Assembly: GCA_004000035.1 (NCBI GenBank)
Contig: RJAE01000004.1
Location: 124,001-188,000 of the forward strand
Direction: 5' to 3'
Length of the DNA stretch: 64,000 nucleotides
From: Arthrobacter sulfonylureivorans
Lineage (GTDB): Bacteria; Actinomycetota; Actinomycetes; Actinomycetales; Micrococcaceae
Made by a program: the position numbers and the translations under genes. The stretch's first letter is position 1. The number at the start of each line of letters is the position of its first letter. Below are positions 18,484 through 27,557 of this stretch, piece by piece. The notes under the pieces are model-generated. The model saw only the letters and a list, made by a program, of their open reading frames with translations, ran no database searches and was not told the origin of the DNA.

Positions 18484-20151
18484 TTAGAAGGCGCCGGACT
18501 GCTGGCAGGTCACCTGATCGGCAGTCTGGCCCTTGAAGCCGCCCGACACGCCGCCGGTCTTCGCCAGCTGCTTACCGCTGGTGAAGTCCTGGCCCACCGA
18601 GAGCGCGACGCCGTAGTAGTCGCCGGAGACCAGCACGTTGGCCTGCGGAACGTTGAGTTCCTTGGCCAAGGACTGGGCAACCTCTTCGAAGCCGGCGGAG
18701 TAGTAGAGCTGGGTCGTTGTCCGGTCCGCCTCGCCCGCCACCGGGGCGGCCAACAGGTAACCCAGCGCGTGCAGCTGCTTGCTCAGTTCCTCGCCGCGGT
18801 CCGCCGCACCGGAGGCATTGACCACCTGGACGGGCTGCACGGCCGGATCGAAGGCGGGCACGTCCTGGCCGGCGGCGGGGTCGTTGCCCGGCGTGGTCGC
18901 GCCGGCGTCGGCACCGCCGTCGTCGGTCGCCGGCGTGGAGGCCCCGGCGCCCGCATCGGCGGTGGAGCCGTCGCCGGCCTTGTCGGTGGACTGGGCGTCG
19001 GACGATCCGGCGGTGTTGACCTCGGGGGCGGTCACGTCGCCGTCTTCGCGCAGGATCTTGAACAACTCCTGGGCCGGCTCCTCGTCCAGCACCAGGCGGT
19101 TCCCGTCCACCGGGGAGGCCTGGGTGGGCAGCGCCACGAAGGCGACCTTGCCAAGGTCCACGGCCTTGACCCGGTCCGCCAGGGCCAGCAGCCGGGGAAT
19201 CTCCGCCAGTCCCTCGTCCACGGTCAGGTTGCTGACCACGGCCTCGGCGATGGAGTACAGGCGGGGCACATTGGTGAGGGTTCCCTCGGACTGGATCTTG
19301 CGGGCCATGGAGGCCAGGAAGCTCTGCTGCGCCCTGATCCGGCCGCGGTCTCCGCCGTCGCCGAAGGAGTGGCGGGTGCGCAGGAAGGCCAGCGCCTGTT
19401 CGCCCTGCACCGAACTCACGCCCGCCGGCAGCTTCAGCTTCGAGTAGCTGTCGCTGATCGGTTCGTTGACGCAGACGTCCACGCCGCCAATGACCGTGGA
19501 GAGTTCCTTGACCGCGTTGAAGTCGGCCATCATGAAGTGGTCGATCTCCACGCCTGTCATCTCGTTCACTGCCGCCACGGTGCAACCCGGTCCGCCATAG
19601 CTGAGGGCGGCGTTGAGCTGCGCGGACTGCTGTTCCGGATAGACCTGCCCGGTCTCCGGATCGGTGCAGCTGGGAATGGTGGTGAGCAGGTCGCGGGGCA
19701 GGCTGACCACGGTGACACGCTTGCGGTCCGCCGACATGTTCAGCAGCATCATCACGTCCGATTTGCCCCAGCCCGCGGACGAGTCATTCGAGCCGTATTT
19801 GCCGTCGGTGCCGTCCCGCGTGTCCGTTCCCAGGACGAGGATCTGCACGGGATCCCTGCTCAGGTCCACCGGAAGCCCGGTGCCACCGGTGCCCAGGTTC
19901 AGCGGCGTCGTGGTGATGCTGTCGCGCAGGCCGACAATTTTGAAGACGACGACGCCGACCCCGGCTGCCAGGGCCAAGGCCAGCACACCGGCCACGAACT
20001 TCAACCACAGCAAACGGGGGCCGCGGCCCATGTGGCGCGGGGTGGAGCGGCGCGACGGTCCGCGCCGCTGCGGACCTGAGCCGGCCGGGGCCTGCGGATT
20101 CGAAGCGGCCGGAGTCTGCGGATCATCACTGGAGCTGCCGCGATGAGCCAC
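18484..20151 (-). CDS. LCP (LytR-CpsA-Psr) family cell-wall glycopolymer ligase with LytR_C domain
   Basis: LCP enzymes attach teichoic acid, arabinogalactan or capsule-like polymers to peptidoglycan from polyprenyl-phosphate carriers. The protein has 555 residues: a basic, Pro-rich cytoplasmic head, one membrane helix (about 53-72), the LCP domain (about 100-270, with LVLGTDTR, SDVMMLLN, VSLPRDL and an RTRHSFGDGGDRGR arginine cluster), an acidic Ala/Asp/Thr-rich linker (about 370-435) and a C-terminal LytR_C domain. It acts outside the membrane. The attached polymer cannot be told from sequence. Confidence 0.9.
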   Translation of the reverse strand: MAHRGSSSDDPQTPAASNPQAPAGSGPQRRGPSRRSTPRHMGRGPRLLWLKFVAGVLALALAAGVGVVVFKIVGLRDSITTTPLNLGTGGTGLPVDLSRDPVQILVLGTDTRDGTDGKYGSNDSSAGWGKSDVMMLLNMSADRKRVTVVSLPRDLLTTIPSCTDPETGQVYPEQQSAQLNAALSYGGPGCTVAAVNEMTGVEIDHFMMADFNAVKELSTVIGGVDVCVNEPISDSYSKLKLPAGVSSVQGEQALAFLRTRHSFGDGGDRGRIRAQQSFLASMARKIQSEGTLTNVPRLYSIAEAVVSNLTVDEGLAEIPRLLALADRVKAVDLGKVAFVALPTQASPVDGNRLVLDEEPAQELFKILREDGDVTAPEVNTAGSSDAQSTDKAGDGSTADAGAGASTPATDDGGADAGATTPGNDPAAGQDVPAFDPAVQPVQVVNASGAADRGEELSKQLHALGYLLAAPVAGEADRTTTQLYYSAGFEEVAQSLAKELNVPQANVLVSGDYYGVALSVGQDFTSGKQLAKTGGVSGGFKGQTADQVTCQQSGAF

Positions 20152-20191
20152 TGGCTTTCCCCTCTAGACGGTTGAAACGATTGATGCACGT

Positions 20192-20215
20192 GCGGCCTGC
20201 CCGAACGCAGGCCGC
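20192..20215 (-). terminator. Hairpin between era and the LCP gene
   Basis: A perfect 9-bp stem (GCGGCCTGC / GCAGGCCGC, loop CCGAAC) lies 52 bases past the era stop on the minus strand. A TACAAT hexamer at 20221-20226 on the same strand could be the -10 box of the LCP gene, which would place the hairpin at the start of that mRNA. Terminator and 5'-UTR hairpin are both possible. Confidence 0.5.
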
Positions 20216-20266
20216 TAAGTATTGTACGGCCTGGAGCTGGGGAAAGTTCCCGGTTTGTACCCCGGC

Positions 20267-21241
20267 CTAGAAGCCCAGGCGCACCAACTGCTTGGGGTCG
20301 CGCTGCCAGTCCTTGGCGATCTTCACGTGCAGGTCCAGGTAGACCCTGGTGCCGAGCAGGCCCTCGATCCCCTGGCGCGCCCGGGTGCCGACGTCGCGCA
20401 GCCTGGCGCCGCCCTTGCCGATGATGATGGCCTTCTGCGATGGACGTTCCACGAACAGGTTGACCCGGACATCCAGCAGCGGATTGTCGGCGCTGCGCCC
20501 TTCGCGCGGAACGATCTCCTCGACCACCACGGCCAGGGAGTGCGGCAGCTCGTCGCGCACGCCCTCCAGCGCAGCCTCCCGGATGAGTTCGGCCACCATC
20601 ACGGCCTCCGGCTCATCCGTGAGCTCGCCGTCCGGATACAGCGGCGGCGACAGCGGCATCTGCTGGACCAGGACGTCCGCGACGGTCTGGACCTGATGGC
20701 CCTTGGCGGCGGAAACCGGCACGATGGCGGCGAAGCCGTCCGCGCCGAAGACTTCGGTGCCGAGGGCGGCCACCGACAACAGCTGCTCGGCCAGCGCCTG
20801 CTTGTCCAACAAATCGGTCTTGGTGACCAGCGCCACCACGGGTTTGCGGTTCAAGCCCGCCAACTGGTTGGCAATGAACCGGTCGCCGGGGCCGATTTTC
20901 TCGTTGGCCGGCAGGCAGAAGCCGATCGCGTCCACTTCCGAGAGCGTGTCGGCCACCAGGTCGTTCAGGCGCTGGCCCAGCAGGGTCCGCGGCCGGTGCA
21001 GTCCGGGCGTGTCCACCAGCACCAGCTGGGCATCCGCTCGGTGCACGATGCCGCGGATTGTGTGCCGGGTGGTCTGCGGCTTGGCGGACGTGATGGCCAC
21101 CTTCTGCCCGACCAAGGCGTTGGTCAGCGTGGACTTTCCCGCGTTGGGACGGCCGACCAGCGAGACGAACCCCGCGCGATAGTCCTCCGGCCAGCCGCTG
21201 GACGGCATCGCCATCGCCTTATCTGGGGTGTTCTCTGTCAT
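20267..21241 (-). CDS. era: GTPase Era
   Basis: Era is an essential GTPase that binds the 3' end of 16S rRNA and assists 30S maturation. The protein has 324 residues. The P-loop GRPNAGKST is at 30-38, with DTPG (G3) and TKTD (G4) visible; the C-terminal KH domain contains the KAIIIGKGGARLRDVG motif. Its start overlaps the stop of the upstream CBS-domain gene by four bases (ATGA). It ends the phoH-ybeY-CBS-era operon, a common ribosome-maturation group. Confidence 0.95.
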   Translation of the reverse strand: MTENTPDKAMAMPSSGWPEDYRAGFVSLVGRPNAGKSTLTNALVGQKVAITSAKPQTTRHTIRGIVHRADAQLVLVDTPGLHRPRTLLGQRLNDLVADTLSEVDAIGFCLPANEKIGPGDRFIANQLAGLNRKPVVALVTKTDLLDKQALAEQLLSVAALGTEVFGADGFAAIVPVSAAKGHQVQTVADVLVQQMPLSPPLYPDGELTDEPEAVMVAELIREAALEGVRDELPHSLAVVVEEIVPREGRSADNPLLDVRVNLFVERPSQKAIIIGKGGARLRDVGTRARQGIEGLLGTRVYLDLHVKIAKDWQRDPKQLVRLGF

Positions 21242-22569
21242 CGTTCCCTCTCTGTCCCGGGCAGGCGCGCGGTGTCGGTGGCGGCAGCGCCGTCGTCGTG
21301 AGTGGACTGCGCCTGGGCCGGCGTGTCATACCAGGCCAGGACGTGGCTGACGCGGTTGCGCCGCCCCTCCAGCCGCTCGGCGCGCAGATGCAGGCCCCCC
21401 AGCAGGACTTCGCTGCCCACGATCGGCACCCGGCCAAGGCTCTTGGCCAGCAGCCCGCCGACGGTGTCCACCTCTTCATCGTCCAGTTCCAGGCCGAACA
21501 GTTCACCGACGTCGTCGATGCTGGTGCGGGCACTGACGCGAAACCGCCCCTCCGGCAGCGCCTCGATCTCGGGGCGCTCGGTGTCGTACTCGTCAACGAT
21601 CTCGCCGACGATCTCTTCAATCAGGTCTTCCAGGGTCACCAGTCCGGCGGTACCGCCGTACTCGTCGATCACGATGGCCACGTGCGTGGACTCGCGCTGC
21701 ATTTCCTGCAGCAGCTCCCCCACTGCCTTGGACTCCGGCACGTAGCGGACTTCGCGGCAGATCTGGTCCACCAGCATGCCGGCACCGTGGTCGGCGCGGC
21801 CATGGATCCTGGCGGCGACGTCCTTCAGGTAGAGGATGCCGCGGACCTGGTCCGCGGTGTCCATGATCACCGGGATGCGCGAGTAGCCGGACTGCAGGAA
21901 CAGGGTCATGGCTTCCTGCAGCGTGGAGCCGGAGTCGATGCTGAGCATGTCCGTGCGCGGCACCATCACCGCCCTGACCTTGGTGTCGCCCAGTTCGAAG
22001 ACCGAGTGGATCAGTTCCGCTTCCGTGTCCTCGATCATGTCCGATTCGTTGGCCCGGTCCACCAGTTCGCGGAACTCCTCTTCGGTGAAGAAGGCGGCGT
22101 CGGCGCGGGGCGCGTTGGGTGCCACCGCGCTGCCCAGCCGGACCAGCCACTGCGGCACCGGACCCAGCACCGCGCACAGCAGCCGGACCAGCAAGGCAGT
22201 GGAGAGGACGACGGCGCTGGCGTGCATCCGGCCCAGTTGCCGCGGCGAGACCCCGACCAGCACGAAGCCGACGCCGGCCATCGTGACGGTAGCCAGCAGC
22301 CCGGCCAGCCAGATGTTGCCCAGCAGATCGTGGAACAGCAGCGCAATGGCCACCGCGGCGGCCATCTCGAACCAGACGCGCCAGAAACGCAGCGCGTGCA
22401 TGTGTGCGGCGGGCGAGGCCAGGATCACGCGCAGGCTGCGGCTGCGGCCGGAACGCAGCAATTGTTCGGCGTCGTGGCGCGGCAGATAGGTGAACGCTGC
22501 CTCGGCGGCGGTGAGCGCGGCGGCGAACAGCGTGAAAGCCAGCGTCATGCCGGCAAGAATCCAGAGCAT
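21238..22569 (-). CDS. DUF21/CBS-domain hemolysin-family protein (CorC/HlyC-like)
   Basis: This protein of 443 residues has an N-terminal DUF21 (CNNM) membrane region with about four helices (residues 5-145), a pair of CBS domains (about 200-330, VMVPRTDMLSID to DEYGGTAGLVTLEDLIEEIVGE), and a C-terminal CorC/HlyC transporter-associated domain. Related proteins bind adenine nucleotides and act in Mg or Co transport; 'hemolysin' is an old label with little functional weight. It lies between ybeY and era, as in many actinobacteria. Confidence 0.9.
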   Translation of the reverse strand: MLWILAGMTLAFTLFAAALTAAEAAFTYLPRHDAEQLLRSGRSRSLRVILASPAAHMHALRFWRVWFEMAAAVAIALLFHDLLGNIWLAGLLATVTMAGVGFVLVGVSPRQLGRMHASAVVLSTALLVRLLCAVLGPVPQWLVRLGSAVAPNAPRADAAFFTEEEFRELVDRANESDMIEDTEAELIHSVFELGDTKVRAVMVPRTDMLSIDSGSTLQEAMTLFLQSGYSRIPVIMDTADQVRGILYLKDVAARIHGRADHGAGMLVDQICREVRYVPESKAVGELLQEMQRESTHVAIVIDEYGGTAGLVTLEDLIEEIVGEIVDEYDTERPEIEALPEGRFRVSARTSIDDVGELFGLELDDEEVDTVGGLLAKSLGRVPIVGSEVLLGGLHLRAERLEGRRNRVSHVLAWYDTPAQAQSTHDDGAAATDTARLPGTERER

Positions 22570-22579
22570 CGTCGCGTCT

Positions 22580-23053
22580 CTACAGCGTGGTTTCGGTGGG
22601 GGCAGCCTTGCCCGTGAAGGAGGAAAGCAGCTGGCGCTGGAGGCCGAACATTTCTTCCTTTTCGGCCGGCTCAGCGTGGTCGAAGCCGAGCAAATGCAGG
22701 ATGCCGTGCGTGGTCAGCAGCAGCATCTCATCCAGCAGCCCGTGGCCGGCCTTCTGCGCCTGCTCCTGCGCTACCTGCGGACAGATCACGATGTCGCCGA
22801 GCACGCCGGCCGCGCCGGGTTTCATGGCGGTGCCGGGACGCAGCTCATCCATCGGGAAGGACAGCACGTCGGTGGCGCCCGGTTCGTCCATCCATTCGAT
22901 GTGCAGCCGTTCCATCGCCTCAGTGTCCACCATGATGATGGACAGTTCGGCTTCCGGGTGCACGTAGAGCGAATCCAGCACGAACCGTGCCAGCCGGACC
23001 AGCTCTTCTTCGTCGGCCGCCACCGTTGATTCGTTATTGACCTCGATGCTCAT
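22580..23053 (-). CDS. ybeY: Endoribonuclease YbeY (rRNA maturation factor)
   Basis: YbeY is a zinc-dependent endoribonuclease acting in 16S rRNA 3' maturation and ribosome quality control. The protein has 157 residues. The zinc motif HGILHLLGFDH supplies H116, H120 and H126, and the upstream region contains the family's TDVLSFPMDE. Its ATG overlaps the phoH stop by four bases, so the two are coupled. Length and motif are complete. Confidence 0.95.
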   Translation of the reverse strand: MSIEVNNESTVAADEEELVRLARFVLDSLYVHPEAELSIIMVDTEAMERLHIEWMDEPGATDVLSFPMDELRPGTAMKPGAAGVLGDIVICPQVAQEQAQKAGHGLLDEMLLLTTHGILHLLGFDHAEPAEKEEMFGLQRQLLSSFTGKAAPTETTL

Positions 23054-24150
23054 GCTCCACCCTCCGGGCCGGCCTCCGCTTCAATCTTCCGCCGGGCGGC
23101 CGGTGCGCGGTGCGGCGGGCGGGCACCCGCGCTGCGACGGCTCTCGTCCCAGCGGCTGTACGCCGTCACAATGTCGCTGACCAGACGGTGCCGGACCACG
23201 TCCGTGGCATCGAGCTGGGAGAAGCTGACGTCCTCGACACCGACCAGGATTTCGCTGACGATTTTCAGTCCGGAGCTGGTGCCGCCGGGCAGGTCGATCT
23301 GCGTGACGTCGCCGGTCACCACCATCTTTGAACCAAAGCCCAGCCGGGTGAGGAACATCTTCATCTGTTCCGGTGTGGTGTTCTGTGCCTCGTCCAGGAT
23401 GATGAAGGCGTCGTTGAGTGTCCGGCCGCGCATATAAGCCAGCGGTGCCACCTCAATGGTGCCGGCGGCCATCAGGCGCGGAATCGACTCCGGGTCCATC
23501 ATGTCGTGCAGGGCATCGTAGAGCGGGCGCAGATACGGGTCGATCTTGTCGCTGAGCGTGCCCGGGAGGAAGCCCAGCCGCTCCCCTGCCTCCACGGCGG
23601 GGCGGGTCAGGATGATCCGGTTGACCTCTTTGTGCTGCAGGGCCTGGACCGCCTTGGCCATGGCCAGGTAGGTCTTGCCCGTGCCGGCCGGTCCGATACC
23701 GAAAACCACCGTGTGGTTGTCGATGGCCTCAACGTAGTTCTTCTGGTTGAGCGTCTTGGGCCTGATGTTGCGGCCGCGCGAGGAAAGGATGTTCAGCGTC
23801 AGCACTTCGGCCGGACGCTGCGCCGTCTGCTCGCCGAGCATGCGCAGCAGCTGGGCGACCACCTGCGGCGTGATCCGGGTGTCCTTGACGGCCAGCGCGC
23901 GGATCTCCTCCACCAGGTTCAGCGTGAGTTGGACCGCGTCGGCGGGGCCGGAAATGGACAGCTCGTTACCGCGGACATGCAGGTTCACATCGCTGAACTC
24001 GGCCTCGATGACCTGCAGCACCTCATCGTGGGCACCGAGCGCCCTAACCATGTGTTCCGGCGAATCGAAATGGACGGAACGGCTGCTTGATCCCAGCGGA
24101 TCGACATCCAGGCGTGATTGGGACATAGTCCGGCCGATGTGGCCTTTCAT
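23050..24150 (-). CDS. PhoH family ATPase (PhoH-like protein)
   Basis: This is a P-loop ATPase of the PhoH family, often paired with ybeY and linked to RNA metabolism. The protein has a KH-like N-terminal segment and the ATPase core with GPAGTGKTYLAMAKA (Walker A), IILDEAQNTTPEQMK (Walker B) and VTGDVTQIDLP. I use the ATG at 24150 (366 residues), where AAGGAG is very close to the start. An ATG at 24126 (MSQSRLD) has a poorer ribosome site, and a start at 24255 is unlikely. It is the first gene of the operon running to era. Confidence 0.9.
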   Translation of the reverse strand: MKGHIGRTMSQSRLDVDPLGSSSRSVHFDSPEHMVRALGAHDEVLQVIEAEFSDVNLHVRGNELSISGPADAVQLTLNLVEEIRALAVKDTRITPQVVAQLLRMLGEQTAQRPAEVLTLNILSSRGRNIRPKTLNQKNYVEAIDNHTVVFGIGPAGTGKTYLAMAKAVQALQHKEVNRIILTRPAVEAGERLGFLPGTLSDKIDPYLRPLYDALHDMMDPESIPRLMAAGTIEVAPLAYMRGRTLNDAFIILDEAQNTTPEQMKMFLTRLGFGSKMVVTGDVTQIDLPGGTSSGLKIVSEILVGVEDVSFSQLDATDVVRHRLVSDIVTAYSRWDESRRSAGARPPHRAPAARRKIEAEAGPEGGA

Positions 24151-24389
24151 CGCTCCTTCGGTGGGCGTTGCTTGCGGTGCTGCTTGGCTATATCTGCTTG
24201 CGGTGCTGATAACGGTGGGCCGGAAGTATTCCCGCCCTGACGGTACAAGGTACATGCTACGGCACGGGGCACCGCGCAGTCCTCAACGGGGGCGAAAACG
24301 CCTAGGTATCGATACTGCATCAATCGTGCATCAGTCCGGTTGAGGGCTGGTTAAAGCAGCCATCAGCCCCCCTGCCATATGCCAAGCTA

Positions 24390-25442
24390 GTGGGGCAGGA
24401 AAGCCAGCAGCCACCGATTCCTGCCCCGCTTTTACCCAGTTATTCCGCCCCAGCCAGAAGGGATCCAGGCATCACCAGCAACCAGCTCCGGCAGCCTTCA
24501 GGCTCGGTCCCGGCCCGCCGCTTCGGCGCGTGGCTGGCGCTGGTTACCGCGTCCTCGCTGGTGCTGCTCGGCTGCACACCGCAAGGCAGTGCCAGCGGCG
24601 GGCAGACCTCCATGCCCGTCCCCACGGCCCCCACTGCGGCCAGCAGTCCGCTGGTTTCCAGCGCACCGGTGGAGACCCTGCGCTCCTCCGAGCTCTCCCC
24701 CCTTTATTGGTTGGGCACCAACGCGGACAACGTGTTCCTGTACCGCGAATACCGCCAGGCGGAGAACCTCGGAGACCCCATTACGACGGCGGTGGCGGCC
24801 TTGACCCGCCTGCAGCCCCTGGATCCGGACTACTTCAATCCGCTCAGCCCGGCCAGCAAGGTGGGCGCTTCCATTACCAACGGCTCGGTCATCACCCTGG
24901 ACATCTCCTCCGATGCCTTCGACCGCCGCGTGGATGCCGGCATCGCCGAACGCGCCGTGCAGCAGCTGGTCTATACGGCCACCGCGGCCGCGGCCAACGC
25001 AGGGCTCAGCAGCTCCGACAACCCACTCGAAGTGGTCATCCTGGTGGACGGCCACCACGGCTACGAAGCCTTCGGCCATGTGCCGCTGGGCGAACCAATG
25101 GCCCGGGACGGCAGCCTGGCGGCCCCGGTCTGGATCATTGATCCGGCGCAGGGCGCATCGTCCGAGGGTCGCGTGGAGGTGTTCGGCCGCGGCGTTGCCT
25201 TCGAATCGCAGCTCCGCTGGCAGATCTACCGCATTGCGGACGCCGATGAGGAGACCGCCGAGGGAAAGCTGGTCAAGGCCGGAACGGTCTCCGTTGACGC
25301 ACCGGCCGGAGAAATCGGCGAGTTTAGGTTCAACCAGAAACTGGACCCGGGCACCTACAAGCTCTACGTGTTCCATGAGGACGTGAGCGGTCGGACCGAA
25401 GAACGGCAGAATCCGGACAGCAAGGTCTTCACGGTCAAGTAG
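24390..25442 (+). CDS. Lipoprotein with GerMN and Gmad2-like domains
   Basis: This secreted lipoprotein is anchored by the lipobox LVLLGC, after a hydrophobic run preceded by ARRFGAW. The exported part has a low-complexity linker, a GerMN-type domain (about 100-235, FLYREYRQAENLGDP to VVILVDG) and an immunoglobulin-like Gmad2 domain (from about 255, PVWIIDPAQGASSEGRVEVFG to the end). These names come from spore-germination proteins, but non-sporulating actinobacteria have them too; the role here is unknown. The start is uncertain. The only canonical in-frame start is GTG 24390, which leaves about 40 residues ahead of the signal. It is convergent with rsmE. Confidence 0.8.
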   Translation: MGQESQQPPIPAPLLPSYSAPARRDPGITSNQLRQPSGSVPARRFGAWLALVTASSLVLLGCTPQGSASGGQTSMPVPTAPTAASSPLVSSAPVETLRSSELSPLYWLGTNADNVFLYREYRQAENLGDPITTAVAALTRLQPLDPDYFNPLSPASKVGASITNGSVITLDISSDAFDRRVDAGIAERAVQQLVYTATAAAANAGLSSSDNPLEVVILVDGHHGYEAFGHVPLGEPMARDGSLAAPVWIIDPAQGASSEGRVEVFGRGVAFESQLRWQIYRIADADEETAEGKLVKAGTVSVDAPAGEIGEFRFNQKLDPGTYKLYVFHEDVSGRTEERQNPDSKVFTVK

Positions 25443-25484
25443 GCCGCAACGATCGCGTAGATCGTGTCCGGCCCGTGTGCACGT

Positions 25485-26357
25485 CTAGCGCCAGCGGCCC
25501 AATATCTCGCTGAGCAGGGTCAACGCGGCCGGTCCTGCCGTGGAGGAACGCAGGACATGCGGCCCCAGCCGTACCGCAACCGCACCGGCGTCCAGCATGG
25601 CGTCCATTTCCGCCTGGCTCATGCCGCCTTCCGGGCCCACGATCATCAGCACCCGCGCCGCCGTGCCGTCGCCGCTGGGGGAAGCAACGCTGCCACGGGA
25701 GTCGCCGCCCTCGCGGGAGGCGCCGCCGTCAGGCGAGGCACCGCCGTCGTTATTTCCCCGCGGTTCTGCGCGGTCGGCACCCAAACCGGCGCGCTGCACG
25801 GCGTCGGCCACGCCGCCCTGGGCATCTTCGTGCAGCAGCAGCGACAACCGGCTGGATCGGATCAAGGCACAGAGCCCGGCGCGTTCAACCAGCGGTTCCA
25901 CCTCCGGTACGCGCGCCCGCCGCGACTGCTTGGCGGCCGCCCGGACCGCCATCTGCCACTTTGCCGTGCCCTTGGCCGCCTTGTCGGCTTTCCAGCGCAC
26001 GATGCTGCGTTCGGCCTGCCACGGGACCACGGTGTCGACGCCGAGCTCGGTGGCTGCCTCGATCGCCAGTTCGTCGCGGTTGCCCTTGGCCAATGCCTGC
26101 ACCAGCACCAACTCCGGGTCCGGTTCCGGCTCCTGCAGGATCCGAAGGGCGCGGACCGTGAGCTCGCCCGATCCGCCGGACACGGCCTCGCCGACCAGTC
26201 GGCGGCCCCGGCCATCGGCGAGGTCGACAAGTTCGCCGGGATCGATCCGCTTGACCGTGACGGCGTGCCGCGCCTCGTCCCCCGTCAGCGTGAAGCTGTC
26301 GCCGGGGGCCACCGCGTCGAGCTCACCCGGGGCGGTGAAGAACAGGTGGCTGGTCAC
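25485..26357 (-). CDS. rsmE: 16S rRNA (uracil(1498)-N(3))-methyltransferase RsmE
   Basis: RsmE methylates U1498 of 16S rRNA with SAM. The protein has 290 residues, with an N-terminal PUA-like domain and a C-terminal SPOUT fold carrying IVGPEGGMSQAE and LGPHVLRSSTA at the knot. A Gly/Ser/Asp-rich insert of about 30 residues (near 205-232; GGASPDGGASREGGDSRG) interrupts the methyltransferase domain and looks like a slippage-expanded loop. It starts two bases after the dnaJ stop. The gene order hrcA-dnaJ-rsmE is usual for actinobacteria. Confidence 0.93.
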   Translation of the reverse strand: MTSHLFFTAPGELDAVAPGDSFTLTGDEARHAVTVKRIDPGELVDLADGRGRRLVGEAVSGGSGELTVRALRILQEPEPDPELVLVQALAKGNRDELAIEAATELGVDTVVPWQAERSIVRWKADKAAKGTAKWQMAVRAAAKQSRRARVPEVEPLVERAGLCALIRSSRLSLLLHEDAQGGVADAVQRAGLGADRAEPRGNNDGGASPDGGASREGGDSRGSVASPSGDGTAARVLMIVGPEGGMSQAEMDAMLDAGAVAVRLGPHVLRSSTAGPAALTLLSEILGRWR

Positions 26358-26359
26358 GC

Positions 26360-27490
26360 CTAGAGGTTACCGAGCCGGTCGCGCAGCCGGGCGAAGACGC
26401 CGGTGCCGGAGGATGCCAGCTTGCCCTCGGTGTATTCCTCGCCGCGGGCCTGCGCCAGCCGGCGAAGCAGGTCTTCCTGTTCCGAGTCCAGCTTGCTGGG
26501 GGTTTCCACATGCACATGAACCTGCAGGTCGCCGCGCCCGTAGCCGCGCAGGTGCGTCACGCCCAGGCCGCGAAGCGTGAGGGTCTCCCCCGCCTGCGTG
26601 CCGGGCTTGATGCTCAGTTCGCGTTCGCCGTCGAAGGTGTCCAGCGTGACGTCGGTGCCCAGCGCGGCCGCGGTCATCGGCACCGCCAGGCTGACGTGCA
26701 GGTCGTCTCCCTCGCGGATGAAGTTCTTGTCCGGGTTGACGCGGATCTCCACGTAGAGGTCGCCCTGCGGTCCGCCCGCCGGGCCGGCCTCGCCCTGGCC
26801 GGCCAGCTGGATCCGCGTTCCGGTTCCCACGCCGGCCGGGAGCTTGATGGTCAGCGAGCGGCGGCTGCGGATGCGCCCCTCGCCGTTGCACTCGTTGCAG
26901 GGGTCGGGAATGATCGTGCCGAAGCCCTGGCAGCTGCCGCAGGCGGCAGTGGTCATGACCTGGCCCAGGATGGACCGCACGGCGCGCTGGACCTGGCCGG
27001 AGCCGCCGCAGATGTCGCAGGTGCGCGGGCTGGTGCCGGGGCGGCAGCAGCTGCCGTCGCAGGTGGGGCAGACCACGGCGGTGTCCACCTCGATCTTCTT
27101 GTTCACCCCGAAGACTGCGTCCTTGAGGTCGATCCGCACGTTGATCAGGGCGTCCTGGCCGCGGCGGGTGCGCGAGGCCGGACCGCCGCCCGCACCGGCG
27201 CCGCCGAAGAAACTCTCGAAGATGTCCTGGAAGGCGAAGCCAGAACCGGAGAAACCGCCGCCGAACCCGGTGTCATTGCCGTTTTCGTTGCCCGTGGTGT
27301 CGTAGACGCGCCGCTTCTGCGGGTCCGAGAGCACCTCGTAGGCGTGGCTGACCTGCTTGAACTGCTCGGCTGCCTCCGGGCCGGGGTTCACATCCGGGTG
27401 CAGCTTGCGGGCCAGCTTGCGGTAGGCCTTTTTGATTTCCTCGGTCGAGGCGTCCTGGCTGACACCGAGGGCGTCGTAGTGGTTGCTCAC
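26360..27490 (-). CDS. dnaJ: Molecular chaperone DnaJ
   Basis: This full-length DnaJ co-chaperone (376 residues) stimulates DnaK ATPase. The J domain has the HPD motif ([13 protein letters not shown]), followed by a Gly/Phe-rich linker, a zinc-finger region with four cysteine pairs ([32 protein letters not shown]) and C-terminal substrate domains. I start it at the GTG at 27490 ([10 protein letters not shown]), as the J domain begins at once; a start at 27505 would add five residues. It follows hrcA and is not next to dnaK, so it is the second, HrcA-linked DnaJ of actinobacteria. Confidence 0.93.
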   Translation of the reverse strand: MSNHYDALGVSQDASTEEIKKAYRKLARKLHPDVNPGPEAAEQFKQVSHAYEVLSDPQKRRVYDTTGNENGNDTGFGGGFSGSGFAFQDIFESFFGGAGAGGGPASRTRRGQDALINVRIDLKDAVFGVNKKIEVDTAVVCPTCDGSCCRPGTSPRTCDICGGSGQVQRAVRSILGQVMTTAACGSCQGFGTIIPDPCNECNGEGRIRSRRSLTIKLPAGVGTGTRIQLAGQGEAGPAGGPQGDLYVEIRVNPDKNFIREGDDLHVSLAVPMTAAALGTDVTLDTFDGERELSIKPGTQAGETLTLRGLGVTHLRGYGRGDLQVHVHVETPSKLDSEQEDLLRRLAQARGEEYTEGKLASSGTGVFARLRDRLGNL

Positions 27491-27557
27491 CTTGTAATAC
27501 TTCACTTCCTGGAGATTGATTCACCGCCGACGGCGGCCGGTGCGGACGTTGCGCGGC

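Noticed and set aside
18479-18484. Missing terminator between the convergent M13 peptidase and LCP genes
   Set aside because: The stops are four bases apart, leaving no room; overlapping convergent ends are common in compact genomes and not noteworthy alone.
18400-20079. Long plus-strand frame opposite the LCP gene
   Set aside because: Shadow of the LCP gene; dominated by Gly/Arg/His/Val and without motifs.
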